Shown here: positions 6,286-13,079 of the stretch, piece after piece
Layout of the letters: every line of letters begins with the position of its first letter
How positions within the stretch are numbered: position 1 is the stretch's first letter
NCBI GenBank assembly: GCA_026984895.1
Contig: JALSRF010000199.1
Span: forward strand, 1-14,725
Origin: Paracoccaceae bacterium
GTDB taxonomy: Bacteria; Pseudomonadota; Alphaproteobacteria; Rhodobacterales; Rhodobacteraceae
DNA: 14,725 bases
Reading direction: 5' to 3'
Notes under the pieces: generated by a model
Database searches by the model: none
What the model was told of the DNA's origin: nothing
The model's input: only the letters and a program-made list of their open reading frames with translations
Program-made: the position numbers and the translations under genes

Positions 6286-7728
6286 CTAGTCCTCGACCGT
6301 GTGATGCGAAAACACTTCGCGCAGGGATTCCCATTTCGCCCGGTCCAGCTGCCCGTTCTCGTCCAGGCAGTCGGCGGCGCCATAGGCCATGGCGAAGGCA
6401 TGATGCGTGTTGTCATGGGCGAAAAGCCCCTGCCGACCGAAAACCAGAAGCCCGTCAAGCCCCATGAACCAGTCATCTATGGTCCTGAAATTCGGTTCGT
6501 AATCAAGGTCGTATACCGGATAGGCATGGGCCAGGCGGCGGGTCTCGCAGCGCCGGACCGGCACGTTTACCGGCAGGTCTACCTGTGCCAGCCAGCGGGT
6601 GAAATGCTTGCCCAGTTCCTCGTCCGACATGTTCCACCACCTGTCGCCGGGATCGGCCGGAAGCTCGGCGCACAGCACGCTCACGCCGCGCGGAGCGGTT
6701 GCGCCATTGTAGTTCTTCGGCTCGGACATGCGGCTGATCGGAATCGAAAGCTCGGGGTAGTAATGGGCATCGAACTCGGTAAACCGGTCGCATTCGAGCA
6801 CCAGATACAGCAGGATCATGCCGCGAAACCGGATCTTTCGGGCGGCGGCAACGACCTCGGGCGGCGGCGGCGGGTCCATCAGCGCGACAAGCGCGGTCAG
6901 CGGAATGGTGGACAGGACCTGCGTCGTCTCGCGGCGCACCTGCTTGTCGCCGTCGCGCAGCCAGACGCCGGTGACGCGGTTGGCCTGGCGCTCGATCCGG
7001 GTGATCTCGGTATTCAGGCGAAACCGTGCGCCGTGGCTGCGCGCGGCCTCGGCCATCTTTTGCGAGATCTGCCCGAAGCCCTGGCGCGGGTAGTAGAATC
7101 GCCCCGTTGTCTTGCCTTTCAGCCCCGGCAGCATGCGCATCATCTTCAGCAGGATCCTGGAAACCGAGTTCCCTGAAATGCGCCGCTCGGCCAGCTTGAC
7201 CGCCAGCTTCTCCGGCTCCACCCCCCAGAGCTTTTTCACATAGGGAAAGTAGAAATTCTCGGAAATCGTCGGACCCAGCCCCTCCAGCAGCACGCTGGAA
7301 AAGGTGCGCGGGCCCGGCGACGGCTTGCGGAACCTGCCCATGAAACTGTCGGCCAGCAGCGAAAGGGCGAATGTCCGGGGCAGCTTCACCAGCGCGTCCA
7401 GAGGTTTCAGCGGGAAATGGATCCAGCGCCCGCCCAGCCGGATGCGCCCGTGACGCGGACGCAGCAGAAGGTCGTCGCCCATGATCCGCTTGACATCCTC
7501 AAGCACATGCGGATCGGCCACCGGGTGAAAGCGGTGCGAACCGTAGTCGCACCAGATATCGTCGATTCGGAACGAGGCCGAGTTGCCGCCGATCGCGCCC
7601 GCGCGTTCCAGCACCTCGATATCGGCCTTGCCGGTGCGCGCCAGCGCGTAGGCGGCGGCGATACCGGCGGGGCCTGCGCCCAGCACCTCGATGACCGGCG
7701 GTTTCCGGTTCCCGTTTTCCCTGCTCAT
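6286..7728 (-). CDS. FAD-dependent UDP-galactopyranose mutase/HemY-like oxidoreductase
   Basis: A 480-residue FAD protein. It begins with a Rossmann dinucleotide motif GAGPAG (17-22), the acidic end of strand 2 (E41) and GGNS (47-50). YGSHRFHP (62-69) resembles the UDP-galactopyranose mutase segment YGAHxFHT. FPLKP (105-109), NFYFPYVKKLWGV (158-170) and the C-terminal GRQGLFAHDN (431-440) also fit a UGM or protoporphyrinogen-oxidase-like group. UGMs use reduced FAD to interconvert pyranose and furanose forms of nucleotide sugars. Context among sugar genes favours a sugar substrate over a porphyrin, but this is inference. The frame is open upstream to 8511, inside the neighbouring gene; the ATG at 7728 overlaps that gene's stop (ATGA) and starts just before the FAD motif. 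No signal peptide is seen, so it should be cytoplasmic. Confidence 0.8.
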   Translation of the reverse strand: MSRENGNRKPPVIEVLGAGPAGIAAAYALARTGKADIEVLERAGAIGGNSASFRIDDIWCDYGSHRFHPVADPHVLEDVKRIMGDDLLLRPRHGRIRLGGRWIHFPLKPLDALVKLPRTFALSLLADSFMGRFRKPSPGPRTFSSVLLEGLGPTISENFYFPYVKKLWGVEPEKLAVKLAERRISGNSVSRILLKMMRMLPGLKGKTTGRFYYPRQGFGQISQKMAEAARSHGARFRLNTEITRIERQANRVTGVWLRDGDKQVRRETTQVLSTIPLTALVALMDPPPPPEVVAAARKIRFRGMILLYLVLECDRFTEFDAHYYPELSIPISRMSEPKNYNGATAPRGVSVLCAELPADPGDRWWNMSDEELGKHFTRWLAQVDLPVNVPVRRCETRRLAHAYPVYDLDYEPNFRTIDDWFMGLDGLLVFGRQGLFAHDNTHHAFAMAYGAADCLDENGQLDRAKWESLREVFSHHTVED

Positions 7729-8702
7729 CGCCTGTGTCCCCGGCCGGGCATCCCGGCGGCCCCCGCCTGCGGGCGCCAGCCGACGCCGGTGAAAGTCAGG
7801 ACCAGCGCGCCCAGCCCGCCGGTCAGCCACAGCACCGCCTGCCAGGTCAGCCCGGCGGTCACCACCTGCGCGGCGTCGGCCCCGAACGGCGCCAGCAGCG
7901 CCGCCAGCGAGGCCTCGCGCAGCCCCAGCCCCCCCAGCGAGATCGGCAGCACCGCCAGTATCTTGGCCAGCGGCCAGGCGAAGAACCAGGCGCCCGGCGG
8001 CAGATCCAGCCCGACCGCGCGCGCCAGCTGCATCGCCAGCAGCACGAACAGCCCCTGGATCGCGACCGACAGCGCCAGCGTGCCCGCCAGCACAAGAGGA
8101 TTGCGCCCGATGGCGCGAAGCGCCCCGGCCAGCCGCGCGGCCGCCTCCCGCCCCGGCAGCGCAAGCCGCCCCCAGAGCGCCGGCAGCAGCCGTGGTGCGA
8201 TGTAGATCGTGCCGACAAGGGCCGCGGCGAACACCACGAGCACCTGCACGGCCAGCGCACCGCTGCCCCCCCCGGCCAGCATGAACGCGCCGATCGCCAC
8301 CAGGCAGGCCAGCGCCAGCATGTCCACCAGCCGGTCGGCCAGCGCACCCGCCACCACCTGCCCGCCGTCGTGCAGGCTGGCCTGGGCAATCGCGGCACGC
8401 ACCGCATCGCCGCCGGCAACGCCGGGCAGCATCAGATTGCTGGCAAGCCCGGCGAAATGCGCCCTGAGCGCCGCGCCGAACGGCAGGGCCCTGCCGAGCA
8501 GCGCCCACCACTTGGCCGCCGCCGCCACATGGCCGAACAGAAAGGCCAGCAGCACCCCGCCAAACAGCGCCGGCGGCACCCGCGAAAACCCTGCCATGAC
8601 CGTGTGCACGGGCAGCAGCCAGGCCAGCAGCGCAAGCATCGCGACCGAGCCGGCCGCACGGATCAGCCAGCGCCGCCGGGATTTTGCCTTCGCCGCGCGC
8701 AT
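7725..8702 (-). CDS. LPG_synthase_TM/AglD-like (UPF0104) membrane protein
   Basis: A 325-residue polytopic inner-membrane protein of the lysylphosphatidylglycerol synthase transmembrane family (PF03706 type), without any synthase domain. About seven or eight hydrophobic segments are visible. The hallmark motifs are present: LMLPGVAGGDAVRA (90-103) and PISLGGLGLREA (253-264). Members such as the membrane domains of MprF and AglD are linked to lipid or lipid-linked sugar movement. I infer a flippase or helper for the polyprenyl-phosphate sugar made by the gene just upstream. Its ATG (8702-8700) shares one base with the stop of that GT2 (TGATG), and its own stop overlaps the next ATG by 4 nt. 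The frame is open to 9245, but the upstream part is a shadow of the GT2. A basic N-terminus (RAAKAKSRRRW) precedes helix 1. Confidence 0.85.
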   Translation of the reverse strand: MRAAKAKSRRRWLIRAAGSVAMLALLAWLLPVHTVMAGFSRVPPALFGGVLLAFLFGHVAAAAKWWALLGRALPFGAALRAHFAGLASNLMLPGVAGGDAVRAAIAQASLHDGGQVVAGALADRLVDMLALACLVAIGAFMLAGGGSGALAVQVLVVFAAALVGTIYIAPRLLPALWGRLALPGREAAARLAGALRAIGRNPLVLAGTLALSVAIQGLFVLLAMQLARAVGLDLPPGAWFFAWPLAKILAVLPISLGGLGLREASLAALLAPFGADAAQVVTAGLTWQAVLWLTGGLGALVLTFTGVGWRPQAGAAGMPGRGHRR

Positions 8703-9682
8703 CAGGGCCTCAGGTGCAGTCGCGAGATCATGTCGGCGATCAGCCCCAGCGACCAGATCATGATCGCCGCGAGCAGCCCGAAGATCGCGGTTTCCGACAC
8801 GTTGTCGAGGAAAAAGTCGTAGATCAGCTTGAGCCCCCCGATGACGAAGAAGAACAGCCCCAGCGGGATGAACACCCTGAGCGGGTTGAACAGCGTGGCG
8901 ATACGCAGGATCAGGATCAGGAAGTTGATGAAGTCGATCGGCCGGATCTTCGACTTGCCTACCCGCTTGCCGTATTCGATCGGGGTGTAGATCATCCGCT
9001 TGCCGTTGTGCGACATGCACAGCGTGATGGTGGTGGTAAAGGAGAAGTTCTGCGGCAAGAGCGGCAGAAACGGGATCAGTTCGGACTTGCGAAACACCCG
9101 CAGGCCCGAGTTCAGGTCGTTCAGCCTGCGCTCGGCCAGGAAGGAGGCGAACTTGTTCAGGAACCACTTGGCCGGGCGGCGGATCAGCGGCACGTTCTTC
9201 ATCGCCGCGCCCCGGTCGCCGACCACCATGTCCTGATCGCGGCACATTGCCAGCATCTCGGGCAGATAGCGCGCCGGATAGGTGCCGTCGGCATCCATGA
9301 TCGCGACATATTCCATGGTCGCCGCCTTCACCCCGCGCTTGAGCGAGGCGCCGTAGCCCGCGTTCACCTGATTGGCAAGCACGATCGCCCCCGCGGCCTC
9401 GGCCTCGTTGCGGGTGTCGTCCTGCGAGCCGTCGTCCACCACGATCACCTCGAACGGGATGCCCGTGGGCCTGAGCACCGAAAACACCTCTTCGATGGTC
9501 CGGCGCACGGCGCCTTCCTCGTTATAGGCCGGGATCACCACGCTCAGCGACATGTCACGCAGACCGTCGATCACCTTGATTTCCTTCTTCGTTCGCGGCG
9601 CGCTCCTTACCGCGGCCCCGGTTCCTTTCCCGGCCCTGCCCTTGGTCGTCGTCTTGGCATCCATGTCGGCGCTCCTCGTCAT
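8702..9682 (-). CDS. DPM1/GtrB-like family 2 glycosyltransferase
   Basis: A 326-residue GT2 enzyme of the dolichyl-phosphate-mannose synthase-like type, expected to move a sugar from a nucleotide donor onto polyprenyl phosphate at the cytoplasmic face. The catalytic domain starts SLSVVIPAYNEEG (45-57), with VVDDGS (81-86) and the metal-binding DAD (130-132). A likely acceptor loop follows at LNDLNSGLRVFRK, before RVGKSKIRPIDF. Two C-terminal helices (about 270-290 and 298-320) anchor it, as in GtrB. The first roughly 40 residues are a basic, probably disordered extension rich in Lys, Thr and Gly. The start at 9682 has GGAG 7 nt upstream; Met7 (9664) is the alternative. It follows the upstream GT2 by 40 nt and is coupled to the downstream AglD-like gene by TGATG. 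Confidence 0.9.
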   Translation of the reverse strand: MTRSADMDAKTTTKGRAGKGTGAAVRSAPRTKKEIKVIDGLRDMSLSVVIPAYNEEGAVRRTIEEVFSVLRPTGIPFEVIVVDDGSQDDTRNEAEAAGAIVLANQVNAGYGASLKRGVKAATMEYVAIMDADGTYPARYLPEMLAMCRDQDMVVGDRGAAMKNVPLIRRPAKWFLNKFASFLAERRLNDLNSGLRVFRKSELIPFLPLLPQNFSFTTTITLCMSHNGKRMIYTPIEYGKRVGKSKIRPIDFINFLILILRIATLFNPLRVFIPLGLFFFVIGGLKLIYDFFLDNVSETAIFGLLAAIMIWSLGLIADMISRLHLRP

Positions 9683-9689
9683 CTCGAAT

Positions 9690-9693
9690 CTCC
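9690..9693 (-). promoter_or_regulatory. Ribosome binding site deciding the DPM1-like GT2 start
   Basis: GGAG on the minus strand, 7 nt before the ATG at 9682. It supports keeping the basic N-terminal extension instead of starting at Met7 or further downstream at Met44. Confidence 0.65.
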
Positions 9694-9722
9694 GGTTTCG
9701 ACCGCTGCCGGTCCTGTCGCGT

Positions 9723-10742
9723 CTAGGGGACATGCAGCCGGTTTCGCCGGCCCAGCACGTGATATTCGAACAGGCACCACACATAGGCGGCGCCCGAATA
9801 CAGATAGTAAAGCTGGTGATAGAGCATCGACGCCAGCGCGAAGGCAAGCCCGCCGCTGCCCGTCAGAAAACGGAAAAAGCGCCAGTTGGCCAGGATGGCA
9901 AGCGCGAACAGCGCCACCGGCACCGGCCAGGAAAGCCAGGGCGTCGGCCAGGCCAGCAGCGACAGCGCGAACAGCCCGGCAAGCAGCGCGCGCGCGCGCT
10001 CGGCCTTGCCGGTGTTCAGGTCGTCGGTCAGCCCTTCGCGCGCGATCATCAGGCGCGACCAGGGCAGCGCCCGGCGGAAAATGTCGGTGAAGATCGCCTG
10101 TTTCAGCGTCCAGACCTTCAGGTGCTTGCCCAGCAGGTCGGGACACACGAGGATGCGCCCGCCCGCGGCCTTGATGCGGTAGCCCAGTTCCACGTCCTCG
10201 ATAGAGGGGACGCGGTAGATCTCGGTATCGAAGCCGCCCAGATCGGCAAAGGTGCTGGCGCGCACCGCGCCGCAGCCGGACCAGAAGGTGGTCGCCTCGC
10301 GCCGGGCGCTCTGGTGGTGGTAGCGGTGCAGCAGGTTCTTGTAGTTCGAAAACCAGCTGGGCGCGCCGGGGTTGTCATCGTAGGACCCGAAGCAGGCTTC
10401 GACCCCCTGATCGGCGAAGGCCCGCCGGATTTCCTCGGGGCCGCCGGGGTGCGCGATCACGTCCGAATCTATGAACCACAGGATGTCGCCGCGTGCCGCG
10501 CGCGCCGCCAGGTTGCGGGCCACGCCGGGGCCGCCGTTGGCCGGGGTGGTCAGCACGGTTGCGCCCATCTCGCGGGCGGTGGCGGCGGTGGCGTCCGTCG
10601 AGCAGTCATCCACCACCAGCAGTTCGTCCAGTTCCCCGTCATGCAGCATCTGCAGCAGGGGCGGCAGCACGCGTTCGAGCAGGCGCTCGGCGTTGTATGC
10701 CGGCATGATCGCACTGATCGTCTGTCGCCGCGGCGCGCTCAT
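9723..10742 (-). CDS. Membrane-anchored family 2 glycosyltransferase
   Basis: A 339-residue inverting GT2 glycosyltransferase. The GT-A domain begins ISAIMPAYNAERLLE (9-23), with VVDDCSTDAT (43-52), NGGPGVARN (69-77), the donor/metal-binding DSD (92-94), and SIEDVELGYRI (180-190), whose ED pair (182-183) is the usual catalytic-base region. Two or three hydrophobic segments in the last 90 residues (about 250-290 and 295-325) tie it to the inner membrane, with the catalytic part in the cytoplasm. The ATG at 10742 has GGAGG 5 nt upstream, so the start is firm. The 40-nt gap to the DPM1-like GT2 suggests one transcript; the 120-bp gap on the upstream side contains a G-rich block. The sugar transferred is unknown; UDP-xylose from the upstream gene is a candidate. 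Confidence 0.9.
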   Translation of the reverse strand: MSAPRRQTISAIMPAYNAERLLERVLPPLLQMLHDGELDELLVVDDCSTDATAATAREMGATVLTTPANGGPGVARNLAARAARGDILWFIDSDVIAHPGGPEEIRRAFADQGVEACFGSYDDNPGAPSWFSNYKNLLHRYHHQSARREATTFWSGCGAVRASTFADLGGFDTEIYRVPSIEDVELGYRIKAAGGRILVCPDLLGKHLKVWTLKQAIFTDIFRRALPWSRLMIAREGLTDDLNTGKAERARALLAGLFALSLLAWPTPWLSWPVPVALFALAILANWRFFRFLTGSGGLAFALASMLYHQLYYLYSGAAYVWCLFEYHVLGRRNRLHVP

Positions 10743-10801
10743 CGCTGCCTCCGCTTCGGCGCACCGCGGCGGTGCCCGGCACGGGGCGCGCAGGAGGCAC
10801 C

Positions 10802-10855
10802 GGGGGCCAGGGGGGCACGGGGGGCAGCGGGTGCCAGGGGCATGGGAAGGAGGGG
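10802..10855 (+). repeat. G-run block with G-quadruplex potential
   Basis: The plus strand carries G runs at 10802-10806, 10810-10815, 10819-10824, 10829-10831, 10837-10840, 10844-10846 and 10852-10855, with short loops of 3 to 5 nt between most of them. It reads as a degenerate 9-10-nt repeat (GGGGGCCAG, GGGGGCACG, GGGGGCAGCG). It lies in the gap between uxs and the GT2, on the template strand for these genes. Quadruplex folding is predicted from pattern only. Confidence 0.75.
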
Positions 10856-10862
10856 CGCCATC

Positions 10863-11855
10863 TCAGCCGGCCTCCCCGTTCAGCGCGCGGTGCGCGTCAC
10901 CGCCCAGCTCGGCGCGCAGGCGCGCAAAATAGGCGACCGTCGCCTCCAGCCCCCGCTCCAGCGTCACGTCTGGTTCCCAGCCCAGCACCTTTCGGGCAAG
11001 GGAAATCTCGGGACGGCGCTGCACCGGGTCATCCGTCGGCAAGGGCCTGAACACCAGTTCCGAGCGCGAGCCGGTCAGCGACACGATCCTTTCCGCCAGT
11101 TCGCGGATGGTCATTTCCACCGGATTTCCCAGGTTGACCGGCCCGGTGAAATCGTCCGGCGTTTCCATCAGCCGGATCAGCCCGTCGATCATGTCGGAAA
11201 CGAAACAGAAAGAGCGCGTCTGCCTGCCTTCGCCATAGATGGTGATCGGCGCGCCGGCCAGCGCCTGCATGATGAAGTTCGACACCACGCGCCCGTCGTC
11301 GGGGTGCATCCGCGGCCCGTAAGTATTGAAGATGCGCGCCACCTTGATGCGCAGGTCGTGCTGGCGGTGATAGTCGAAAAACAGCGTCTCGGCGCAGCGC
11401 TTGCCCTCGTCATAGCAGGAGCGGAACCCGATCGGGTTGACGTTGCCCCAGTAATCCTCGGTCTGCGGGTGCACGACCGGGTCGCCGTAGACCTCGGAGG
11501 TGGAGGCCTGCAGGATCTTCGCGCGCAGCCGTTTCGCCAGCCCCAGCATGTTGATGGCGCCATGCACGCTGGTTTTCGTGGTCTGGACCGGATCGTGCTG
11601 GTAATGCACCGGGCTGGCCGGGCAGGCGAGGTTGTAGATTTCGTCCACCTCCACATAGAGCGGGAAGGTCACGTCGTGGCGTATCACCTCGAAATTCGCA
11701 TGGCCCAGCAGATGGGCGACATTGGCGCGCCGGCCGGTAAAATAGTTGTCCACGCACAGCACGTCATGGCCGCGCTCCAGCAGCGCCTCGCACAGGTGCG
11801 AGCCCAGAAACCCGGCCCCGCCCGTCACCAGAATTCGTTTCGAAACCACCGTCAT
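10863..11855 (-). CDS. uxs: UDP-glucuronate decarboxylase (UDP-xylose synthase)
   Basis: A 330-residue extended short-chain dehydrogenase that converts UDP-glucuronate to UDP-xylose with loss of CO2, using bound NAD (EC 4.1.1.35), in the cytoplasm. The NAD motif is TGGAGFLGSH (11-20). NLACPASPVHYQHDPVQTTK (75-94) and the block around STSEVYGDPVVHPQ (118-131) are near-diagnostic for this family and set it apart from UDP-glucose epimerases and dehydratases. The catalytic YxxxK is Y148/K152 in SCYDEGKR, with T119 and E121 nearby. Length is normal for the single-domain enzyme. The start at 11855 is preceded by AGGGA some 8-10 nt upstream. It is the first clearly sugar-related gene of the minus-strand module and probably supplies the donor sugar. 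No UDP-glucose dehydrogenase is visible in this window, so UDP-glucuronate must come from elsewhere. Confidence 0.93.
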   Translation of the reverse strand: MTVVSKRILVTGGAGFLGSHLCEALLERGHDVLCVDNYFTGRRANVAHLLGHANFEVIRHDVTFPLYVEVDEIYNLACPASPVHYQHDPVQTTKTSVHGAINMLGLAKRLRAKILQASTSEVYGDPVVHPQTEDYWGNVNPIGFRSCYDEGKRCAETLFFDYHRQHDLRIKVARIFNTYGPRMHPDDGRVVSNFIMQALAGAPITIYGEGRQTRSFCFVSDMIDGLIRLMETPDDFTGPVNLGNPVEMTIRELAERIVSLTGSRSELVFRPLPTDDPVQRRPEISLARKVLGWEPDVTLERGLEATVAYFARLRAELGGDAHRALNGEAG

Positions 11856-11982
11856 CGACTATGTCCCTGTCCTTCAATCTCCTGCCCGCGGCGAACGCGA
11901 CGTTCCCGCGGCGCCACAGCGCAACCGACACACAGCTCCTGCGCCCGTGAATTTCTGCAAACGAATTCCTTCCCATCCCCGG

Positions 11983-11998
11983 CGGCGCCGCGGCGCCG
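11983..11998. repeat. 16-bp perfect palindrome downstream of the methyltransferase
   Basis: CGGCGCCGCGGCGCCG reads the same on both strands. It lies 5 nt after the methyltransferase stop in the 148-bp gap before uxs. It could form a hairpin or bind a dimeric protein. There is no following T tract, so a simple intrinsic terminator is not supported. The same gap holds two CCCGCGGCG direct repeats 20 bp apart (11885 and 11905). Confidence 0.6.
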
Positions 11999-12003
11999 AA
12001 ATG

Positions 12004-12714
12004 CTACTTGATCGCAAGAAAGCCCTCGAAGCACAGATACTTCTGGACGGTCGTCACATCCTGAAACCCCGCGCGCGCCAGCAGATCCAGGTTGCCCCGG
12101 GTCGAAAACGGCTCCAGCACACCCTTGAGGGAACGCGCCTTTTCGACCACCTCTTCACTGGAAAACCCGTTGCGAATCTTGAAATCGTTGTAAAGCTGGG
12201 TGACGATATCCTGAAAGCGCGCATCGGGCGCGCGCACCTTTTCGAACATCACGAAGGCCCCGCCCCAGTTGAGCGTGCTGTAGATCTTGTCGAACAGTTC
12301 CTGGCGATGGCGCGGCGGCACGAACTGCATGGTGTAATAGCTGACGATGAAATCCGATTTTTCCATTTCGGCGAGGCGCGCGTCCTCGTGGGCGATGGTC
12401 ACGTTGGCAAGGCCCTCGCAGTGCTTTCTGGCCGCGGCCACCATCGCCTCTTCCACCTCGATGCCGATCCAGCGCGCATCGGGCTTGCCCTTGTTGTGCA
12501 GCGCCAGCTTGCGGGTCAGTTCGCCGGTCGAAGCGCCGATTTCATAGCAGACACTGTCGTTTTTCACGAAGAAATCGGACAGCTGGCAGGTCAGGTCGTG
12601 ACCGCTTTCGTACAGCGGCACCGAAAGCTTGATGTGATCGACAAAGGTATCGGCCACCTTGCCGCCAAAGGTCCAGCCAGCGTTGTCAGCCGTAATATCC
12701 TGTCCGACGCCCAT
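12004..12714 (-). CDS. CmoA-like class I SAM-dependent methyltransferase
   Basis: A 236-residue Rossmann methyltransferase-fold protein. Motif I is EIGASTGELT (59-68), the acidic strand-2 residue is near E86 in IGIEVE, and YYTMQFVPPRHRQELFDKIY (126-145) resembles the CmoA stretch FTLQFLEPSERQALLDKIY. WTFGGKVADTFVDHIKLSVP (14-33) also matches the CmoA N-terminus. CmoA makes carboxy-SAM from SAM and prephenate for tRNA wobble-uridine modification. The segment around E. coli CmoA Arg199 (QKRSML) aligns here with EKARSL, so the carboxy-SAM-binding arginine is not clearly kept, and a plain methyltransferase of a sugar or lipid is equally possible. No CmoB partner is visible. The start at 12714 has AGGAG 6 nt upstream. 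It precedes uxs by 148 bp, so co-transcription is uncertain. Confidence 0.75.
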   Translation of the reverse strand: MGVGQDITADNAGWTFGGKVADTFVDHIKLSVPLYESGHDLTCQLSDFFVKNDSVCYEIGASTGELTRKLALHNKGKPDARWIGIEVEEAMVAAARKHCEGLANVTIAHEDARLAEMEKSDFIVSYYTMQFVPPRHRQELFDKIYSTLNWGGAFVMFEKVRAPDARFQDIVTQLYNDFKIRNGFSSEEVVEKARSLKGVLEPFSTRGNLDLLARAGFQDVTTVQKYLCFEGFLAIK

Positions 12715-13079
12715 GTCATGCTCCTGCTTTCAAATGCTCTCGACAGCCTTCTCAAATCCGCCCGGCCTGCATATCACGTTCTCGTATCCGTTTCACATAT
12801 CATCATGGCGGCGCTGCTGCACGGTTTGCGTGCCAGACGGGCCTTAACAGGGCCGGTTCCGCCGTTTTCCGGCAAAAATCGCGCCATTGTTTCCGATGTC
12901 CGAACGCCAAATGCAAGACCCGAGGCGCAGACGGCACGGCTGCACCCCATGACAGCCGCCGGCCCCGGGCGCGACGGCGGCGGCTTTGCGTGCTGCCTTT
13001 TCGCCGGCTGGCGCAGCCCCCAACCGCCCCCGACGCGGCCACGCCGGCCTGCCGCCGGAAGATGGCGGGGGACCAAGCG
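12715..13079. other. 365-bp intergenic region without a convincing gene
   Basis: This gap between the glpD stop and the methyltransferase start should contain the latter's promoter. It begins with a clear AGGAG site (12721-12725). I see an ATATCA direct repeat about 22 bp apart (12772-12800), which could be an operator, and a locally AT-richer stretch there. No strong -35/-10 pair stands out, and no hairpin with a T tract marks the end of glpD. A 100-codon frame on the minus strand (13076-12774) has low-complexity Arg/Pro/Gly composition and I do not call it. Confidence 0.5.

Noticed and set aside
5368..7176. 602-codon open frame on the plus strand starting in the 15-bp repeats
   Set aside because: It is antisense to the deacetylase and the FAD enzyme and has shadow-like composition. 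The repeats keep it open only because the unit has no stop.
7729..8511. N-terminal extension of the FAD enzyme
   Set aside because: The upstream part is Ala/Gly/Arg-rich out-of-frame reading of the AglD-like gene. The FAD motif begins just after the ATG at 7728.
9552..12011. 819-codon open frame on the plus strand
   Set aside because: It lies antisense to three well-supported genes (DPM1-like GT2, GT2, uxs). The protein is rich in Arg, Gln, His and Ala with no family signature, as expected from the antisense of GC-rich codons.
12774..13076. 100-codon frame on the minus strand in the glpD-methyltransferase gap
   Set aside because: Low-complexity composition, no ribosome site of note and no family resemblance.
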